Origin: Hyphomicrobiales bacterium
GTDB lineage: Bacteria > Pseudomonadota > Alphaproteobacteria > Rhizobiales > Xanthobacteraceae
DNA length: 12,294 nt
Reading direction: 5' to 3'
Assembly (NCBI GenBank): GCA_003133345.1
Contig: PKXB01000146.1
Coordinates: 9,398 to 21,691, forward strand
Shown here: piece after piece, positions 1 to 6,414 of the stretch
Layout of the letters: every line of letters starts with the position of its first letter
How positions within the stretch are numbered: position 1 is the stretch's first letter
Translations under genes and position numbers: made by a program
Notes under the pieces: model-generated
Databases searched by the model: none
The model's input: only the letters and a program-made list of their open reading frames with translations
What the model was told of the DNA's origin: nothing

Positions 1-2190
1 GGCATCGCCGTCGGCATGGCCACCAATATCCCGCCGCACAATCTGGGCGAACTGATCGACGCCTGCGTCGCGCTGATCGGCAATCCGGCGCTGAGCATCG
101 ACGATCTCAACGCCATCGTGACCGGGCCGGATTTTCCGACCGGCGGCATCATTCTCGGCAAGGCCGGCATCCGCAGCGCCTATCACAGCGGCCGTGGCTC
201 GATCGTGATGCGCGGCAAGGTCGCGTACGAGACCATCCGCAAGGAACGCGAGGCGATCGTCGTCACTGAGATTCCCTATCAGGTGAACAAGGCCAGTATG
301 GTCGAGCGCATCGCCGAGCTGGTGCGCGAGAAGAAAATCGACGGCATCGCCGACCTGCGCGACGAGAGCGACCGCGACGGTTATCGCGTGGTGATCGAGC
401 TCAAGCGCGACGCTGAGCGCGACGTCGTACTCAACCAGCTTTACCGCTTCACCCCGCTGCAATCCTCGTTCGGCGCCAATATGGTGGCGCTCGACGGCGG
501 CCGCCCGCTGCTGATGACGCTGAAGGATATGCTCGCAGCCTTCATCGCCTTCCGCGAGGAAGTGGTGTCGCGGCGTACCAAGCATCTGCTCGGCAAAGCG
601 CGCGACCGTGCCCATATCCTGGTCGGCCTCGCTATCGCGGTCGCCAATATCGACGAGGTGATCAAGCTGATCCGCGCCTCGAACGACGCCAACGAGGCGC
701 GCGAGGCTTTGATGGCGCGCGAATGGCCGGCGACCACGGCGGCCACGCTGATCGAATTGATCGACGATCCGCGCCACAAGGTGAGCGCCAAAGGCACCGC
801 GCGGCTGTCGGTCGAACAGGCGAAGGCGATCCTCGATCTGCGCCTGCAACGGCTCACTGCGTTAGGCCGCGACGAGATCAAGGCCGAGCTCGACAAGCTC
901 GCCAGCGAGATCGCCGACTCCCTGGAAATCCTGCGCTCGCGCGCGCGCATCCAGACCATCATCAAGGACGAGCTGGCGGCGCTGAAAGAGGAATTCGCCA
1001 CGCCGCGCCGCACCGTCATCGCCGAGGAAGAGGGCGAAGTCGAGGATGAGGACCTGATCCAGCGCGAGGACATGGTCGTGACCGTCTCGCATCTCGGCTA
1101 CATCAAGCGCGTGCCGCTTTCGACCTATCGCGCGCAGAAGCGCGGCGGCAAAGGCCGCGGCGGCATGCAGGTGCGCGAGGAGGACTTCGTCAGCCGGCTG
1201 TTCGTCGCCTCGACCCACACGCCGGTGCTGTTCTTCTCCTCGGCCGGCCAGGTCTACAAGGAAAAGGTCTGGCGGCTGCCGCTGGCGGCGCCGCAGGCGC
1301 GCGGCAAGGCGCTCATCAATATCCTGCCGCTCGATCAGGGCGAGACCATTACCACCATCATGCCGCTGCCCGAGGACGAGACGACCTGGGGCCAGCACGA
1401 CGTGGTGTTCGCCACCACCAAGGGCAATGTGCGGCGGAACAAGCTGTCGGATTTCGCGAAGATCAGGCCCTCCGGCATCATCGCCATGAAGCTCGACGAC
1501 GGCGACGCCATCGTTGACGTGCAGATTTGCACAGAGAAGGACGATGTGCTGCTGACGGCGGACGGCGGCCAGTGCATCCGCTTTGCGGTGCCGGAGGTGC
1601 GCGTATTCTCAGGGCGCACGTCCGACGGGGTGCGCGGCATCGCGCTCGGCAAGGACGACAAGGTGATTTCCATGTCGATCCTCGGCCATGTCGAGGTGAC
1701 CGCCGATGAACGCACTGCCTATCACAAGCGCGCCAGCGCCATCCGGCGCGGCGCCGGCGTTGAGCTGGAAGCCGCACCCGAGGAGGCAGCGGAGGCAGCG
1801 GAAGCGGCGGAAGCCGGCACCAACGGCGGGATCGAGCTCGGCGAGAAGCGTTATGTCGAATTGTCGGCGGCCGAGCAGTTCGTGCTCACGCTGTCGGAGC
1901 GCGGCTACGGCAAGCGCTCATCGTCGTATGAGTACCGCACCACCGGCCGCGGCGGCAAAGGCATCGTGGCGATGTCGCTTACCACCAAGACCGGCAAGAT
2001 CGTCGGCTCGTTCCCCGTCGAGGAGTCCGACCAGGTCATGCTGGTCACCGACGCTGGCAAGCTGATCCGCACTACGGTCGCCGGCATCCGCATCGCCGGG
2101 CGCTCGACGCAAGGCGTGATCGTGCTCAACACGCACGAGGACGAACGCGTGGTCTCGGTCGAGCGGTTGAGCGAGGACGAGGGGGAGTAG
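1..2190 (+). CDS. gyrA: DNA gyrase subunit A, 3' portion (5' end outside the window)
   Basis: Subunit A of the type II topoisomerase that puts negative supercoils into DNA in the cytoplasm. The reading frame is open from the first base, and the ATG at 16 is internal: the preceding codons read GIAVG and continue into [12 protein letters not shown], which matches E. coli GyrA from about residue 170. The catalytic tyrosine region is therefore outside the window. Visible are the rest of the breakage-reunion core, the coiled-coil region ending near [15 protein letters not shown], and the C-terminal DNA-wrapping beta-pinwheel. The pinwheel starts with a GyrA box (QKRGGKG, bases 1135-1155) and has further blades such as GVRGIALG and TQGVIVLN. 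Between late blades there is an insert of about 60 residues that includes an Ala/Glu-rich run. The protein ends soon after the last blade and lacks the long acidic tail of E. coli. 729 codons are visible before the TAG. The last 49 codons are duplicated downstream at 2546-2695. Confidence 0.98.
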   Translation, partial: GIAVGMATNIPPHNLGELIDACVALIGNPALSIDDLNAIVTGPDFPTGGIILGKAGIRSAYHSGRGSIVMRGKVAYETIRKEREAIVVTEIPYQVNKASMVERIAELVREKKIDGIADLRDESDRDGYRVVIELKRDAERDVVLNQLYRFTPLQSSFGANMVALDGGRPLLMTLKDMLAAFIAFREEVVSRRTKHLLGKARDRAHILVGLAIAVANIDEVIKLIRASNDANEAREALMAREWPATTAATLIELIDDPRHKVSAKGTARLSVEQAKAILDLRLQRLTALGRDEIKAELDKLASEIADSLEILRSRARIQTIIKDELAALKEEFATPRRTVIAEEEGEVEDEDLIQREDMVVTVSHLGYIKRVPLSTYRAQKRGGKGRGGMQVREEDFVSRLFVASTHTPVLFFSSAGQVYKEKVWRLPLAAPQARGKALINILPLDQGETITTIMPLPEDETTWGQHDVVFATTKGNVRRNKLSDFAKIRPSGIIAMKLDDGDAIVDVQICTEKDDVLLTADGGQCIRFAVPEVRVFSGRTSDGVRGIALGKDDKVISMSILGHVEVTADERTAYHKRASAIRRGAGVELEAAPEEAAEAAEAAEAGTNGGIELGEKRYVELSAAEQFVLTLSERGYGKRSSSYEYRTTGRGGKGIVAMSLTTKTGKIVGSFPVEESDQVMLVTDAGKLIRTTVAGIRIAGRSTQGVIVLNTHEDERVVSVERLSEDEGE
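1783..1812 (+). repeat. In-frame 9-base tandem repeat in gyrA (Glu-Ala-Ala units)
   Basis: Codons run gag-gca-gcg, gag-gca-gcg, gaa-gcg-gcg, gaa: three units of Glu-Ala-Ala plus one Glu, the first two identical in sequence. The run lies in the insert of the C-terminal domain between pinwheel blades, where length change is likely to be tolerated. The unit is a multiple of three, so expansion or contraction would keep the frame. Confidence 0.8.
2039..2190 (+). repeat. Direct repeat, copy A: 3' end of gyrA
   Basis: The end of gyrA from the last two bases of a Met codon (2039) to the TAG (2190) recurs at 2544-2695 at a constant offset of 505 bases with no gap. Over 2041-2190 I count 14 mismatches in 150 positions. 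Seven are silent or in the stop codon. The others change six residues, three of them among the last six codons. Copy A is the tail joined to the intact gyrA frame. Confidence 0.95.
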
Positions 2191-2226
2191 TTCGTCGATC
2201 ACCCCGGCACGACAAGGAAATAGATT

Positions 2227-2541
2227 ATGACCACAAACCAATATCACGAGCCCGCCGATGAGTTGCCGACGGAGATTCGCACCTTCGCCCGCATGGTGAC
2301 TTCGCTCCAGGAAGAATGCGAGGCCATCGGCTGGTACGAGCAACGTATTGCGCTCGAGAAGAACAAGTCCGCCCGCGCCATCATGGCGAGTGCGCAAAAA
2401 GAAGAATTCAAGCATTTCGGAATGGCGCTGGAATTCCTGCTGCGCCAGAAAAAGGACTGGCGGGACATCCTCAAGGAGATTCTGTTCACGACCGGCGATA
2501 TCGTGAAAGCCGGCGGGAAGGCGGAAAAAGACGCCGACTAG
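2227..2541 (+). CDS. Small ferritin-like protein of the EncFtn (encapsulated ferritin) type, without cargo tag
   Basis: A 104-residue, mostly helical protein, probably an iron-oxidising ferritin-like protein of the encapsulated-ferritin family. Recalled alignment with Rhodospirillum rubrum EncFtn keeps the key positions at a constant offset of two: E30, E32, W36, Y37 in EECEAIGWYEQR and E60, H63 in KEEFKH, matching E32, E34, W38, Y39, E62 and H65 there. The family forms its di-iron site between two subunits, so each chain has only two helices and half a site, which fits the short length. The tail ends KAGGKAEKDAD and has no LGIGSLK-like encapsulin-targeting peptide, and no encapsulin gene is in the window, so a free-standing form is inferred. 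An AAGGA Shine-Dalgarno at 2214-2218, eight bases before the ATG, supports the start. It lies 36 bases after gyrA and four bases before the duplicated gyrA tail. Assignment by recall, not by search. Confidence 0.75.
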   Translation: MTTNQYHEPADELPTEIRTFARMVTSLQEECEAIGWYEQRIALEKNKSARAIMASAQKEEFKHFGMALEFLLRQKKDWRDILKEILFTTGDIVKAGGKAEKDAD

Positions 2542-2545
2542 TTTG

Positions 2546-2695
2546 CTGGTCACCGACGCCGGCAAGCTGATCCGCACGCCGGTCGCCGGCATCCGCATCG
2601 CCGGGCGCACGACGCAAGGCGTGATCGTGCTCAACACCGCCGAGGACGAACGCGTGGTGTCGGTCGAGCGGCTGAGCGGGGAAGACGGCGAGTAA
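2546..2695 (+). pseudogene. Detached second copy of the gyrA C-terminal tail (49 codons plus stop)
   Basis: Direct-repeat copy B. It reads [11 protein letters not shown] and so on to SGEDGE-stop (TAA) in a frame different from both gyrA and the ferritin-like gene, and is about 91% identical in bases and 43 of 49 residues to the tail of gyrA. It covers only the last pinwheel strands and cannot act as gyrase. Nothing upstream continues the gyrA frame: the ferritin-like stop is four bases before the homology begins. A TTG at 2543 could in theory start a 50-residue peptide, but I see no convincing ribosome binding site. The frame is still open and ends in its own stop, so the fragment is either recent or never decayed. 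Confidence 0.9.
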
Positions 2696-2719
2696 GCCCC
2701 AACGATGTCATGCCGGTGG

Positions 2720-2790
2720 ATTCCGGGTCCACGCGCCGAGCCTGTCATCGGGTCGGCCTTTGGCCAGGCCGTTGGCGCGTGTCCCGGAAT
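2720..2790. repeat. Intergenic inverted repeat (REP-like hairpin)
   Basis: The arms at 2720-2737 and 2774-2790 are nearly complementary (attccgggtccacgcgcc against ggcgcgtgtcccggaat). Inside is a smaller stem, ggcc-ttt-ggcc, at 2755-2765. The core ggcctttggcca recurs in the repeat at 11212-11276, so this looks like a dispersed repeat family. It lies between the detached gyrA tail and the convergent minus-strand gene and could serve as a two-way terminator, though no T-run follows. Confidence 0.7.
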
Positions 2791-2799
2791 GATCGGGTG

Positions 2800-3021
2800 C
2801 TAATTGATGCGGTCGGTGGTGACCAGCCGGATGCGCGGGTTGCCGAAGGGCGTGCCGACGCAATTGAGATACGGCCAGGAGCGCTGCGTGCAGGCCTTCA
2901 AGGCGGTCTCGGCCGGCTTCGACAGCGGACCGGCATCGACCGGGGCGCTCGGCGCGGACAGCACGGTGACGGCGGCGGCGATGGTCGCGGCGAGCATGAC
3001 GGCGGTGGTAGTTTTCAGCAT
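2800..3021 (-). CDS. Small exported protein of unknown function
   Basis: 73 residues. Residues 1-30 look like a signal peptide: MLK, a hydrophobic Ala/Thr/Val stretch, and possible cleavage near VDAG. The mature part is only about 42 residues and carries two cysteines in [11 protein letters not shown], which could form a disulfide in the periplasm, followed by [17 protein letters not shown] good Shine-Dalgarno (AGGGGG, five bases before the ATG on the minus strand) supports the start at 3021. It is divergent from coaD across about 106 bases, so the two promoters must lie there. I have a vague memory of similar small proteins with a WPYLNCVGT motif in Bradyrhizobium relatives but know no function. 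Confidence 0.72.
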   Translation of the reverse strand: MLKTTTAVMLAATIAAAVTVLSAPSAPVDAGPLSKPAETALKACTQRSWPYLNCVGTPFGNPRIRLVTTDRIN

Positions 3022-3127
3022 GACGGCCCCCTGTTTTGGCGTCTTGCCGGTTGGTCGCGGGGGCAGGGCAACAGGTTCACGGGAAGCGGCCTTGCGGGGG
3101 GCAAAAACCCGGGTTAGACCCGCGCTT

Positions 3128-3625
3128 ATGCTGCGGACCGCCCTTTACGCCGGGTCATTCGACCCCGTCACCAACGGCCATCTCGACGTGGTGCGCCACG
3201 CCGTCCGGCTGGCCGACAGGCTGGTGCTGGCGGTCGGTGTCAATCCCGGCAAGGCGCCGCTGTTTTCCGCCGACGAGCGCTTAGGGATGCTCAAGGAGAT
3301 CTGCGCGCCGCTGGCGCGCGCGGCCAAGTGCGAACTGGACTACGTGACCTTTTCCGGCCTGGTGGTCGAGGCCGCGCGCAAGGCGGGAGCCACGATTCTG
3401 ATCCGCGGCCTGCGCGACAGCACCGATTTCAACTATGAAATGCAGATGGCGGGGATGAACGAGGCGATGGCGCCCGAAATGCAGAGCGTGTTCCTGCCGG
3501 CCTCGCCGCTGGCGCGCCCGATCACCGCCACATTGGTGCGTCAGATCGCCGGCATGGGCGGCGATGTCACCGCCTTCGTGCCGGCCGCCGTGGCGGCGCG
3601 GTTGAAACAGAAATTCTCGCGTTAG
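3128..3625 (+). CDS. coaD: Phosphopantetheine adenylyltransferase
   Basis: Transfers AMP from ATP to 4'-phosphopantetheine to give dephospho-CoA, the next-to-last step of coenzyme A synthesis, in the cytoplasm. 165 residues, usual for the family (about 160-170). The nucleotidyltransferase signature is at the N-terminus: [12 protein letters not shown], with the T/HxGH motif at residues 15-18. K42 (NPGKAP) and the [13 protein letters not shown] block at 92-104 bind substrate and phosphate. The motif near the C-terminus that usually reads ISSTLVR is ITATLVR here. The first ATG that gives the family N-terminus ([13 protein letters not shown]) is at 3128. The open frame extends upstream to 2804, but that part is antisense to the minus-strand gene and is not coding. 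The bases just before the ATG lack a clear Shine-Dalgarno. The stop is overlapped by a palindromic repeat. Confidence 0.97.
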   Translation: MLRTALYAGSFDPVTNGHLDVVRHAVRLADRLVLAVGVNPGKAPLFSADERLGMLKEICAPLARAAKCELDYVTFSGLVVEAARKAGATILIRGLRDSTDFNYEMQMAGMNEAMAPEMQSVFLPASPLARPITATLVRQIAGMGGDVTAFVPAAVAARLKQKFSR

Positions 3626-3673
3626 CGCATGATCCCGAAAAGTGGGTACCGGTTTTCGGACAAGATCATGCGC
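3625..3673. repeat. Dispersed palindromic repeat overlapping the coaD stop
   Basis: A 49-base element with perfect 10-base ends, gcgcatgatc at 3625-3634 and gatcatgcgc at 3664-3673, and a second perfect stem, ccgaaaa (3635-3641) with ttttcgg (3653-3659), round the core gtgggtacc. The first base is the last base of the coaD TAG. I recognise this as a high-copy intergenic repeat of Bradyrhizobium-like genomes. A relative lies at 11286-11330. It could end coaD transcription or shield the mRNA end, but no T-run follows. It ends 27 bases before the next start codon. Confidence 0.88.
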
Positions 3674-3700
3674 CACGAAAAATCAAAATCGGGAGACTTC

Positions 3701-4246
3701 ATGATCCGTATTCTCGCTATCGTCGTCGCGCTTGTGTGCGCCGCGCCCGCCATCGCGCAAGTGTCCGATCCGCAGAACACCGTGCTGCTCGACACCACAA
3801 AAGGCCGCATCGTCATCAAGCTGCGCAACGACATCGCGCCCAAGCACGCCGAGCGCATCAAGCAGCTGGCGCGCGACGGCTTCTACAACAATGTGCCGTT
3901 CCACCGCGTGATCGCCGGCTTCATGGCGCAGACCGGCGATGGGCAGAACGGTGACGGCACCGGTGGCTCGAAATATCCGCAGCTCAAGGCCGAGTTTTCC
4001 AATGTGCCGTACACCCGCGGCGTGGTCGGCATGGCGCGCACCTCCGATCCGAATTCGGCCAATTCGCAATTTTTCATCATGTTTGCCGAGAATTCCGGCC
4101 TGAATGGCCAGTACACCGTGATCGGGCAGGTGATGTTCGGCATGGACGTGGTCGACAAACTCAAGAAGGGACCGGAATCCGCGAATGGCGCGGTCTCCGA
4201 TCCCGACAAGATTCTGAAGATGCAGGTCGCCGCCGACGCGAAGTGA
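3701..4246 (+). CDS. ppiA: Exported peptidyl-prolyl cis-trans isomerase (cyclophilin)
   Basis: Speeds the cis-trans change of peptide bonds before proline; probably acts on proteins folding in the periplasm. 181 residues. Residues 1-20 (MIRILAIVVALVCAAPAIAQ) form a clear signal peptide with an AIA-Q cleavage site. The cyclophilin fold follows: TTKGRIVIKL at 32-41, the catalytic block FHRVIAGFMAQTGD at 67-80 with the expected Arg69, Phe74, Met75 and Gln77, then NSQFFIMF near 121-128. The start at 3701 is chosen over the in-frame ATG at 3629 because a GGGAG at 3691-3695 sits five bases before it, the signal peptide starts exactly there, and 3629 lies inside the palindromic repeat. Next to it, 24 bases on, is a cytosolic paralogue, so the two look like a tandem pair in one operon. 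Confidence 0.95.
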   Translation: MIRILAIVVALVCAAPAIAQVSDPQNTVLLDTTKGRIVIKLRNDIAPKHAERIKQLARDGFYNNVPFHRVIAGFMAQTGDGQNGDGTGGSKYPQLKAEFSNVPYTRGVVGMARTSDPNSANSQFFIMFAENSGLNGQYTVIGQVMFGMDVVDKLKKGPESANGAVSDPDKILKMQVAADAK

Positions 4247-4270
4247 GTTAGCAACAACAGGAACAAGCCA

Positions 4271-4726
4271 ATGGCCAAGCCGGAAGATACCCTCACGCTG
4301 GAAACCACCAAGGGCAAGGTGGTGATCGCCATGCGGCCCGACCTAGCGCCCGGCCACGTCGCGCGCATCAAGGAGCTGGTGAAAGAAGGCTTCTACGACG
4401 GCATCGTGTTCCACCGCGTGATCGACGGCTTCATGGCGCAGACCGGCTGCCCGCAGGGCACCGGCACCGGCGGCTCCGGCAAGAAGCTCAAGGCCGAGTT
4501 CAACAAGGAGCCGCACGTGCGCGGCACGGTGTCGATGGCGCGCGCGGCCAGCCCCGATTCCGGCGACAGCCAGTTCTTCATCTGCTTCGACGACGCCCAC
4601 TTCCTCGACAACCAGTACACCGCCTGGGGCAATGTGATCGAGGGCATGGAAAACGTCGACAAGATCAAGAAGGGCGAGCCGGTGAGCAACCCGGACAAGA
4701 TCGTCAAGGCGACGATGGGGGCGTGA
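4271..4726 (+). CDS. ppiB: Cytosolic peptidyl-prolyl cis-trans isomerase (cyclophilin)
   Basis: 151 residues with no signal peptide, so the cytoplasmic counterpart of the gene before it. Starts with TLTLETTKGKVVIAM. The catalytic block FHRVIDGFMAQTG at 47-59 has Arg49, Phe54, Met55 and Gln57, and SQFFICF at 100-106 is the second family block. The two cyclophilins are clearly related over their whole mature length. This one has a shorter loop after the catalytic block (CPQGTGTGGSG) and two cysteines, at 60 and 105. A CAGGA at 4258-4262, eight bases before the ATG, supports the start. It is probably co-transcribed with the exported cyclophilin (24-base gap) and is followed at once by a hairpin that may end the message. 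Confidence 0.96.
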   Translation: MAKPEDTLTLETTKGKVVIAMRPDLAPGHVARIKELVKEGFYDGIVFHRVIDGFMAQTGCPQGTGTGGSGKKLKAEFNKEPHVRGTVSMARAASPDSGDSQFFICFDDAHFLDNQYTAWGNVIEGMENVDKIKKGEPVSNPDKIVKATMGA

Positions 4727-4731
4727 CTTAT

Positions 4732-4752
4732 CCCTCCCCTGAAAGGGGAGGG
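4732..4752. terminator. Perfect GC-rich hairpin after ppiB
   Basis: ccctcccct and aggggaggg form a perfect nine-base stem with a three-base loop (gaa), beginning five bases after the ppiB stop. No T-run follows, so a classical Rho-independent terminator is not proven. It is also the left edge of the larger hairpin mosaic. Confidence 0.5.
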
Positions 4753-4762
4753 TCGACCGCCA

Positions 4763-4788
4763 CGCAAGTCGGCTATAGCCGACTTGCG
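4763..4788. repeat. Perfect 26-base palindrome
   Basis: cgcaagtcggcta at 4763-4775 is followed directly by its exact reverse complement at 4776-4788, with no loop. It lies at the base of the stem formed by 4755-4763 and 4826-4834. It could extrude as a cruciform or bind a dimeric protein. I see no other copy in the window. Confidence 0.85.
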
Positions 4789-4941
4789 AAATCGTATATG
4801 CCGATCTCGGGTAAACTCGAGATCGGTGGCGGTCGGAGTGGGGTTTCCTTGATGCTCACCCCCACCCGGCGCTTCGCGCCATAGCCGATGCTCCGCATCG
4901 GCGTTCTTGAGTGGGAAGACGGCGGCCGAAGGCCGCCTATG

Positions 4942-4963
4942 CCTCCCCCTTGCAGGGGGGAGG
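4942..4963 (+). promoter_or_regulatory. Hairpin that covers the likely queA ribosome binding site
   Basis: The arms cctccccc (4942-4949) and gggggagg (4956-4963) form an eight-base stem with a six-base loop. The right arm contains the best Shine-Dalgarno for queA (ggaggt at 4959-4964, 11 bases before the ATG), which would be hidden when the stem forms. A weaker site, agaagg at 4968-4973, lies only two bases from the ATG. Control of translation is inference. It may only be the end of the repeat mosaic. Confidence 0.4.
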
Positions 4964-4975
4964 TATAAGAAGGCC

Positions 4976-6067
4976 ATGCGCACCGACCTGTTCGACTTCG
5001 ACCTGCCCACGGACCGCATCGCGCTGCGGCCGGCGAGCCCGCGCGACGCCGCGCGGCTCCTGGTGGTGCGGCCGGGCGGGGCGCCCGACTTGGAAGACCG
5101 AGGCGTTGGCGACTTGCCTGACCTGCTGCGGCCGGGCGACTGCCTGGTGGTCAACGACAGCAAAGTGATCGCGGCCCGGCTCAACGGAAGGCGGATCGGG
5201 CGCGGCTCGAGCGAGCCCTCGATCGAGGCAACCCTGCACAAGCGGCTCGACGGCTCGCATTGGCGCGCCTTCATTCTCGGGGCGAAGAAAGTGCAGGTCG
5301 GCGACATTCTGCGGTTCGGCACCGAGGGGCGGGTCTGTTTCCTCGGCGAGGTCGATGCTCAAGTTTTGCAAAAAGATGAAGGGGGCGAGGTAACTCTTTC
5401 ATTTTCCTTCCATGGCCCAGTACTCGACCAGGCCATTGCCGAGCGCGGCGCAATGCCGCTGCCGCCCTATATCGCCTCCCGCCGCGCCCCCGACGAGCAG
5501 GACCGCAGCGACTACCAGACCGTTTTTGCCACGCCCGAGGGCTCGGTAGCGGCGCCGACCGCCGGCCTGCATTTCACGGAAAAGCTGCTGGCGCGGCTCA
5601 AGGAGCGCGGCGTGGCCTTGCATAAAGTGACGCTGCATGTGGGCGCCGGCACCTTCCTACCGGTGAAGGCCGACGACACCGAAGCCCACCAAATGCACGC
5701 CGAATTCGGCAGCGTGCCGGCCGAGGTGGCCGAGGCGCTCAATACGGCGCGCGCCAAGGGCGGTCGCATCGTCGCGGTCGGCTCGACTGCGCTGCGGCTG
5801 CTGGAAACCGCGGCCGGCGAAGACGGCCAATTGCGCGCTTTTGCCGGCGAAACCGCGATTTTCATCACGCCGGGTTACAAATTCCGCGCCGCCGATCTGA
5901 TGCTGACCAATTTCCACCTGCCGCGCTCGACGCTGTTCATGCTGGTGGCGGCCTTCAGTGGGCTGGACGCCATGCAGCGGGCCTACCGCCACGCGATTGC
6001 GACCGGCTATCGGTTCTATTCCTATGGCGACGCCTGCCTGCTGTATCCGGCGTCCTACGGCGTCTGA
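4976..6067 (+). CDS. queA: S-adenosylmethionine:tRNA ribosyltransferase-isomerase
   Basis: Moves the ribosyl part of S-adenosylmethionine onto 7-aminomethyl-7-deazaguanine in tRNA to make epoxyqueuosine, the step after tgt in queuosine synthesis. 363 residues, near the usual 340-360. Family blocks: [19 protein letters not shown] at 6-24, [18 protein letters not shown] at 56-73, [10 protein letters not shown] at 160-169, [23 protein letters not shown] at 179-201, [11 protein letters not shown] at 220-230, then [19 protein letters not shown] near the C-terminus. The start at 4976 gives the family N-terminus [11 protein letters not shown]. The frame is open back to 4907 but that stretch lies in the hairpin mosaic. 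The last 13 bases overlap the end of the minus-strand gene. Its partner tgt is the next plus-strand gene, about 470 bases on. Confidence 0.97.
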   Translation: MRTDLFDFDLPTDRIALRPASPRDAARLLVVRPGGAPDLEDRGVGDLPDLLRPGDCLVVNDSKVIAARLNGRRIGRGSSEPSIEATLHKRLDGSHWRAFILGAKKVQVGDILRFGTEGRVCFLGEVDAQVLQKDEGGEVTLSFSFHGPVLDQAIAERGAMPLPPYIASRRAPDEQDRSDYQTVFATPEGSVAAPTAGLHFTEKLLARLKERGVALHKVTLHVGAGTFLPVKADDTEAHQMHAEFGSVPAEVAEALNTARAKGGRIVAVGSTALRLLETAAGEDGQLRAFAGETAIFITPGYKFRAADLMLTNFHLPRSTLFMLVAAFSGLDAMQRAYRHAIATGYRFYSYGDACLLYPASYGV

Positions 6068-6414
6068 CCGACCCAAAATTGCCGTTCGGCCTGGAATTGC
6101 TTCACGTAACGGCTGTTGGGGACATCGCTCTGGGTCGACCCTTTGCCGATTGTGCCGTAGGCGGTCTTCTCGATCTCCCCAGATGGCGTCAGCCGCCAAT
6201 AGATCGCGTATTTCTTGCTGGCCGGCATGAACATCAAGACGATCGTATTCTTCGCCGTCAGATTGGCCGCATGCCAGTCGCCGGCTTTATCGGTGACCGG
6301 CTGCTGGATGACCGGAACCTCCGCGTTGCCGAAGCCGAGGAATCCAGCCGACGCGCTGGCGAAGAGCAGCAGCGACAGCAAGAACACGCCGATTGAACTG
6401 AATGGCTTTCGCAT
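6055..6414 (-). CDS. Exported protein of unknown function, between queA and tgt
   Basis: 119 residues. Residues 1-23 (basic MRKPFSS, hydrophobic [14 protein letters not shown]) form a signal peptide with likely cleavage after ASA. The mature part, about 96 residues, has [47 protein letters not shown] and [18 protein letters not shown], no cysteine, and looks like a small beta-rich periplasmic domain. I do not recognise the family. It is judged real because it has a signal peptide, fills a gap that would otherwise split queA from tgt, and starts at an ATG with a weak upstream gggggc. It runs tail to tail with queA and overlaps its last 13 bases, and is divergent from tgt over 123 bases. Confidence 0.75.
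   Translation of the reverse strand: MRKPFSSIGVFLLSLLLFASASAGFLGFGNAEVPVIQQPVTDKAGDWHAANLTAKNTIVLMFMPASKKYAIYWRLTPSGEIEKTAYGTIGKGSTQSDVPNSRYVKQFQAERQFWVGQTP

Larger units (their letters stand above)
4732..4963. repeat. Mosaic of nested inverted repeats between ppiB and queA
   Basis: The 249 bases between ppiB and queA hold no gene and are nearly filled with inverted repeats: a hairpin at 4732-4752; outer arms gaccgccac (4755-4763) and gtggcggtc (4826-4834) that enclose a 26-base palindrome and the arms ccgatctcg/cgagatcgg (4801-4809 with 4818-4826); gtgggg/ccccac (4838-4843 with 4860-4865); ggcgc/gcgcc (4868-4880); gccgatgc/gcatcggc (4884-4902); ggcggcc/ggccgcc (4921-4937); and cctccccc/gggggagg (4942-4963). 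Both ends are purine/pyrimidine-biased hairpins of similar make-up, as if they were the ends of one repeat unit. I recall comparable CCTCCCC...GGGGAGG units between genes in Bradyrhizobium-like genomes. Confidence 0.8.

Noticed and set aside
2039..2695. Assembly error as the cause of the doubled gyrA tail
   Set aside because: The copies differ at 14 of 150 positions, spread along the length and partly silent. A collapsed or repeated read would be nearly identical. Long reads would still be the final test.
2039..2695. Classical integrative element with attL and attR
   Set aside because: The tail copies resemble attachment-site duplication, but only one small gene and no integrase or excisionase lies between them, so an element is not claimed.
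1918..2748. 276-codon minus-strand open frame covering the gyrA tail, the ferritin-like gene and the second tail
   Set aside because: It is the complement of three features read on the plus strand. Its apparent internal repeat only mirrors the duplicated gyrA tail.
2804..3127. Long N-terminal extension of coaD
   Set aside because: The family start is [13 protein letters not shown] at 3128. The upstream codons are antisense to the small exported protein and show no conserved sequence.
4732..4963. CRISPR array
   Set aside because: There are many inverted repeats but no direct repeats of constant length separated by spacers, and no cas gene.
4727..4975. preQ1 riboswitch or other queuosine-related riboswitch before queA
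   Set aside because: The region is dominated by perfect GC-rich repeat hairpins. I do not see the small pseudoknot pattern with an A-rich tail expected of a preQ1 aptamer.
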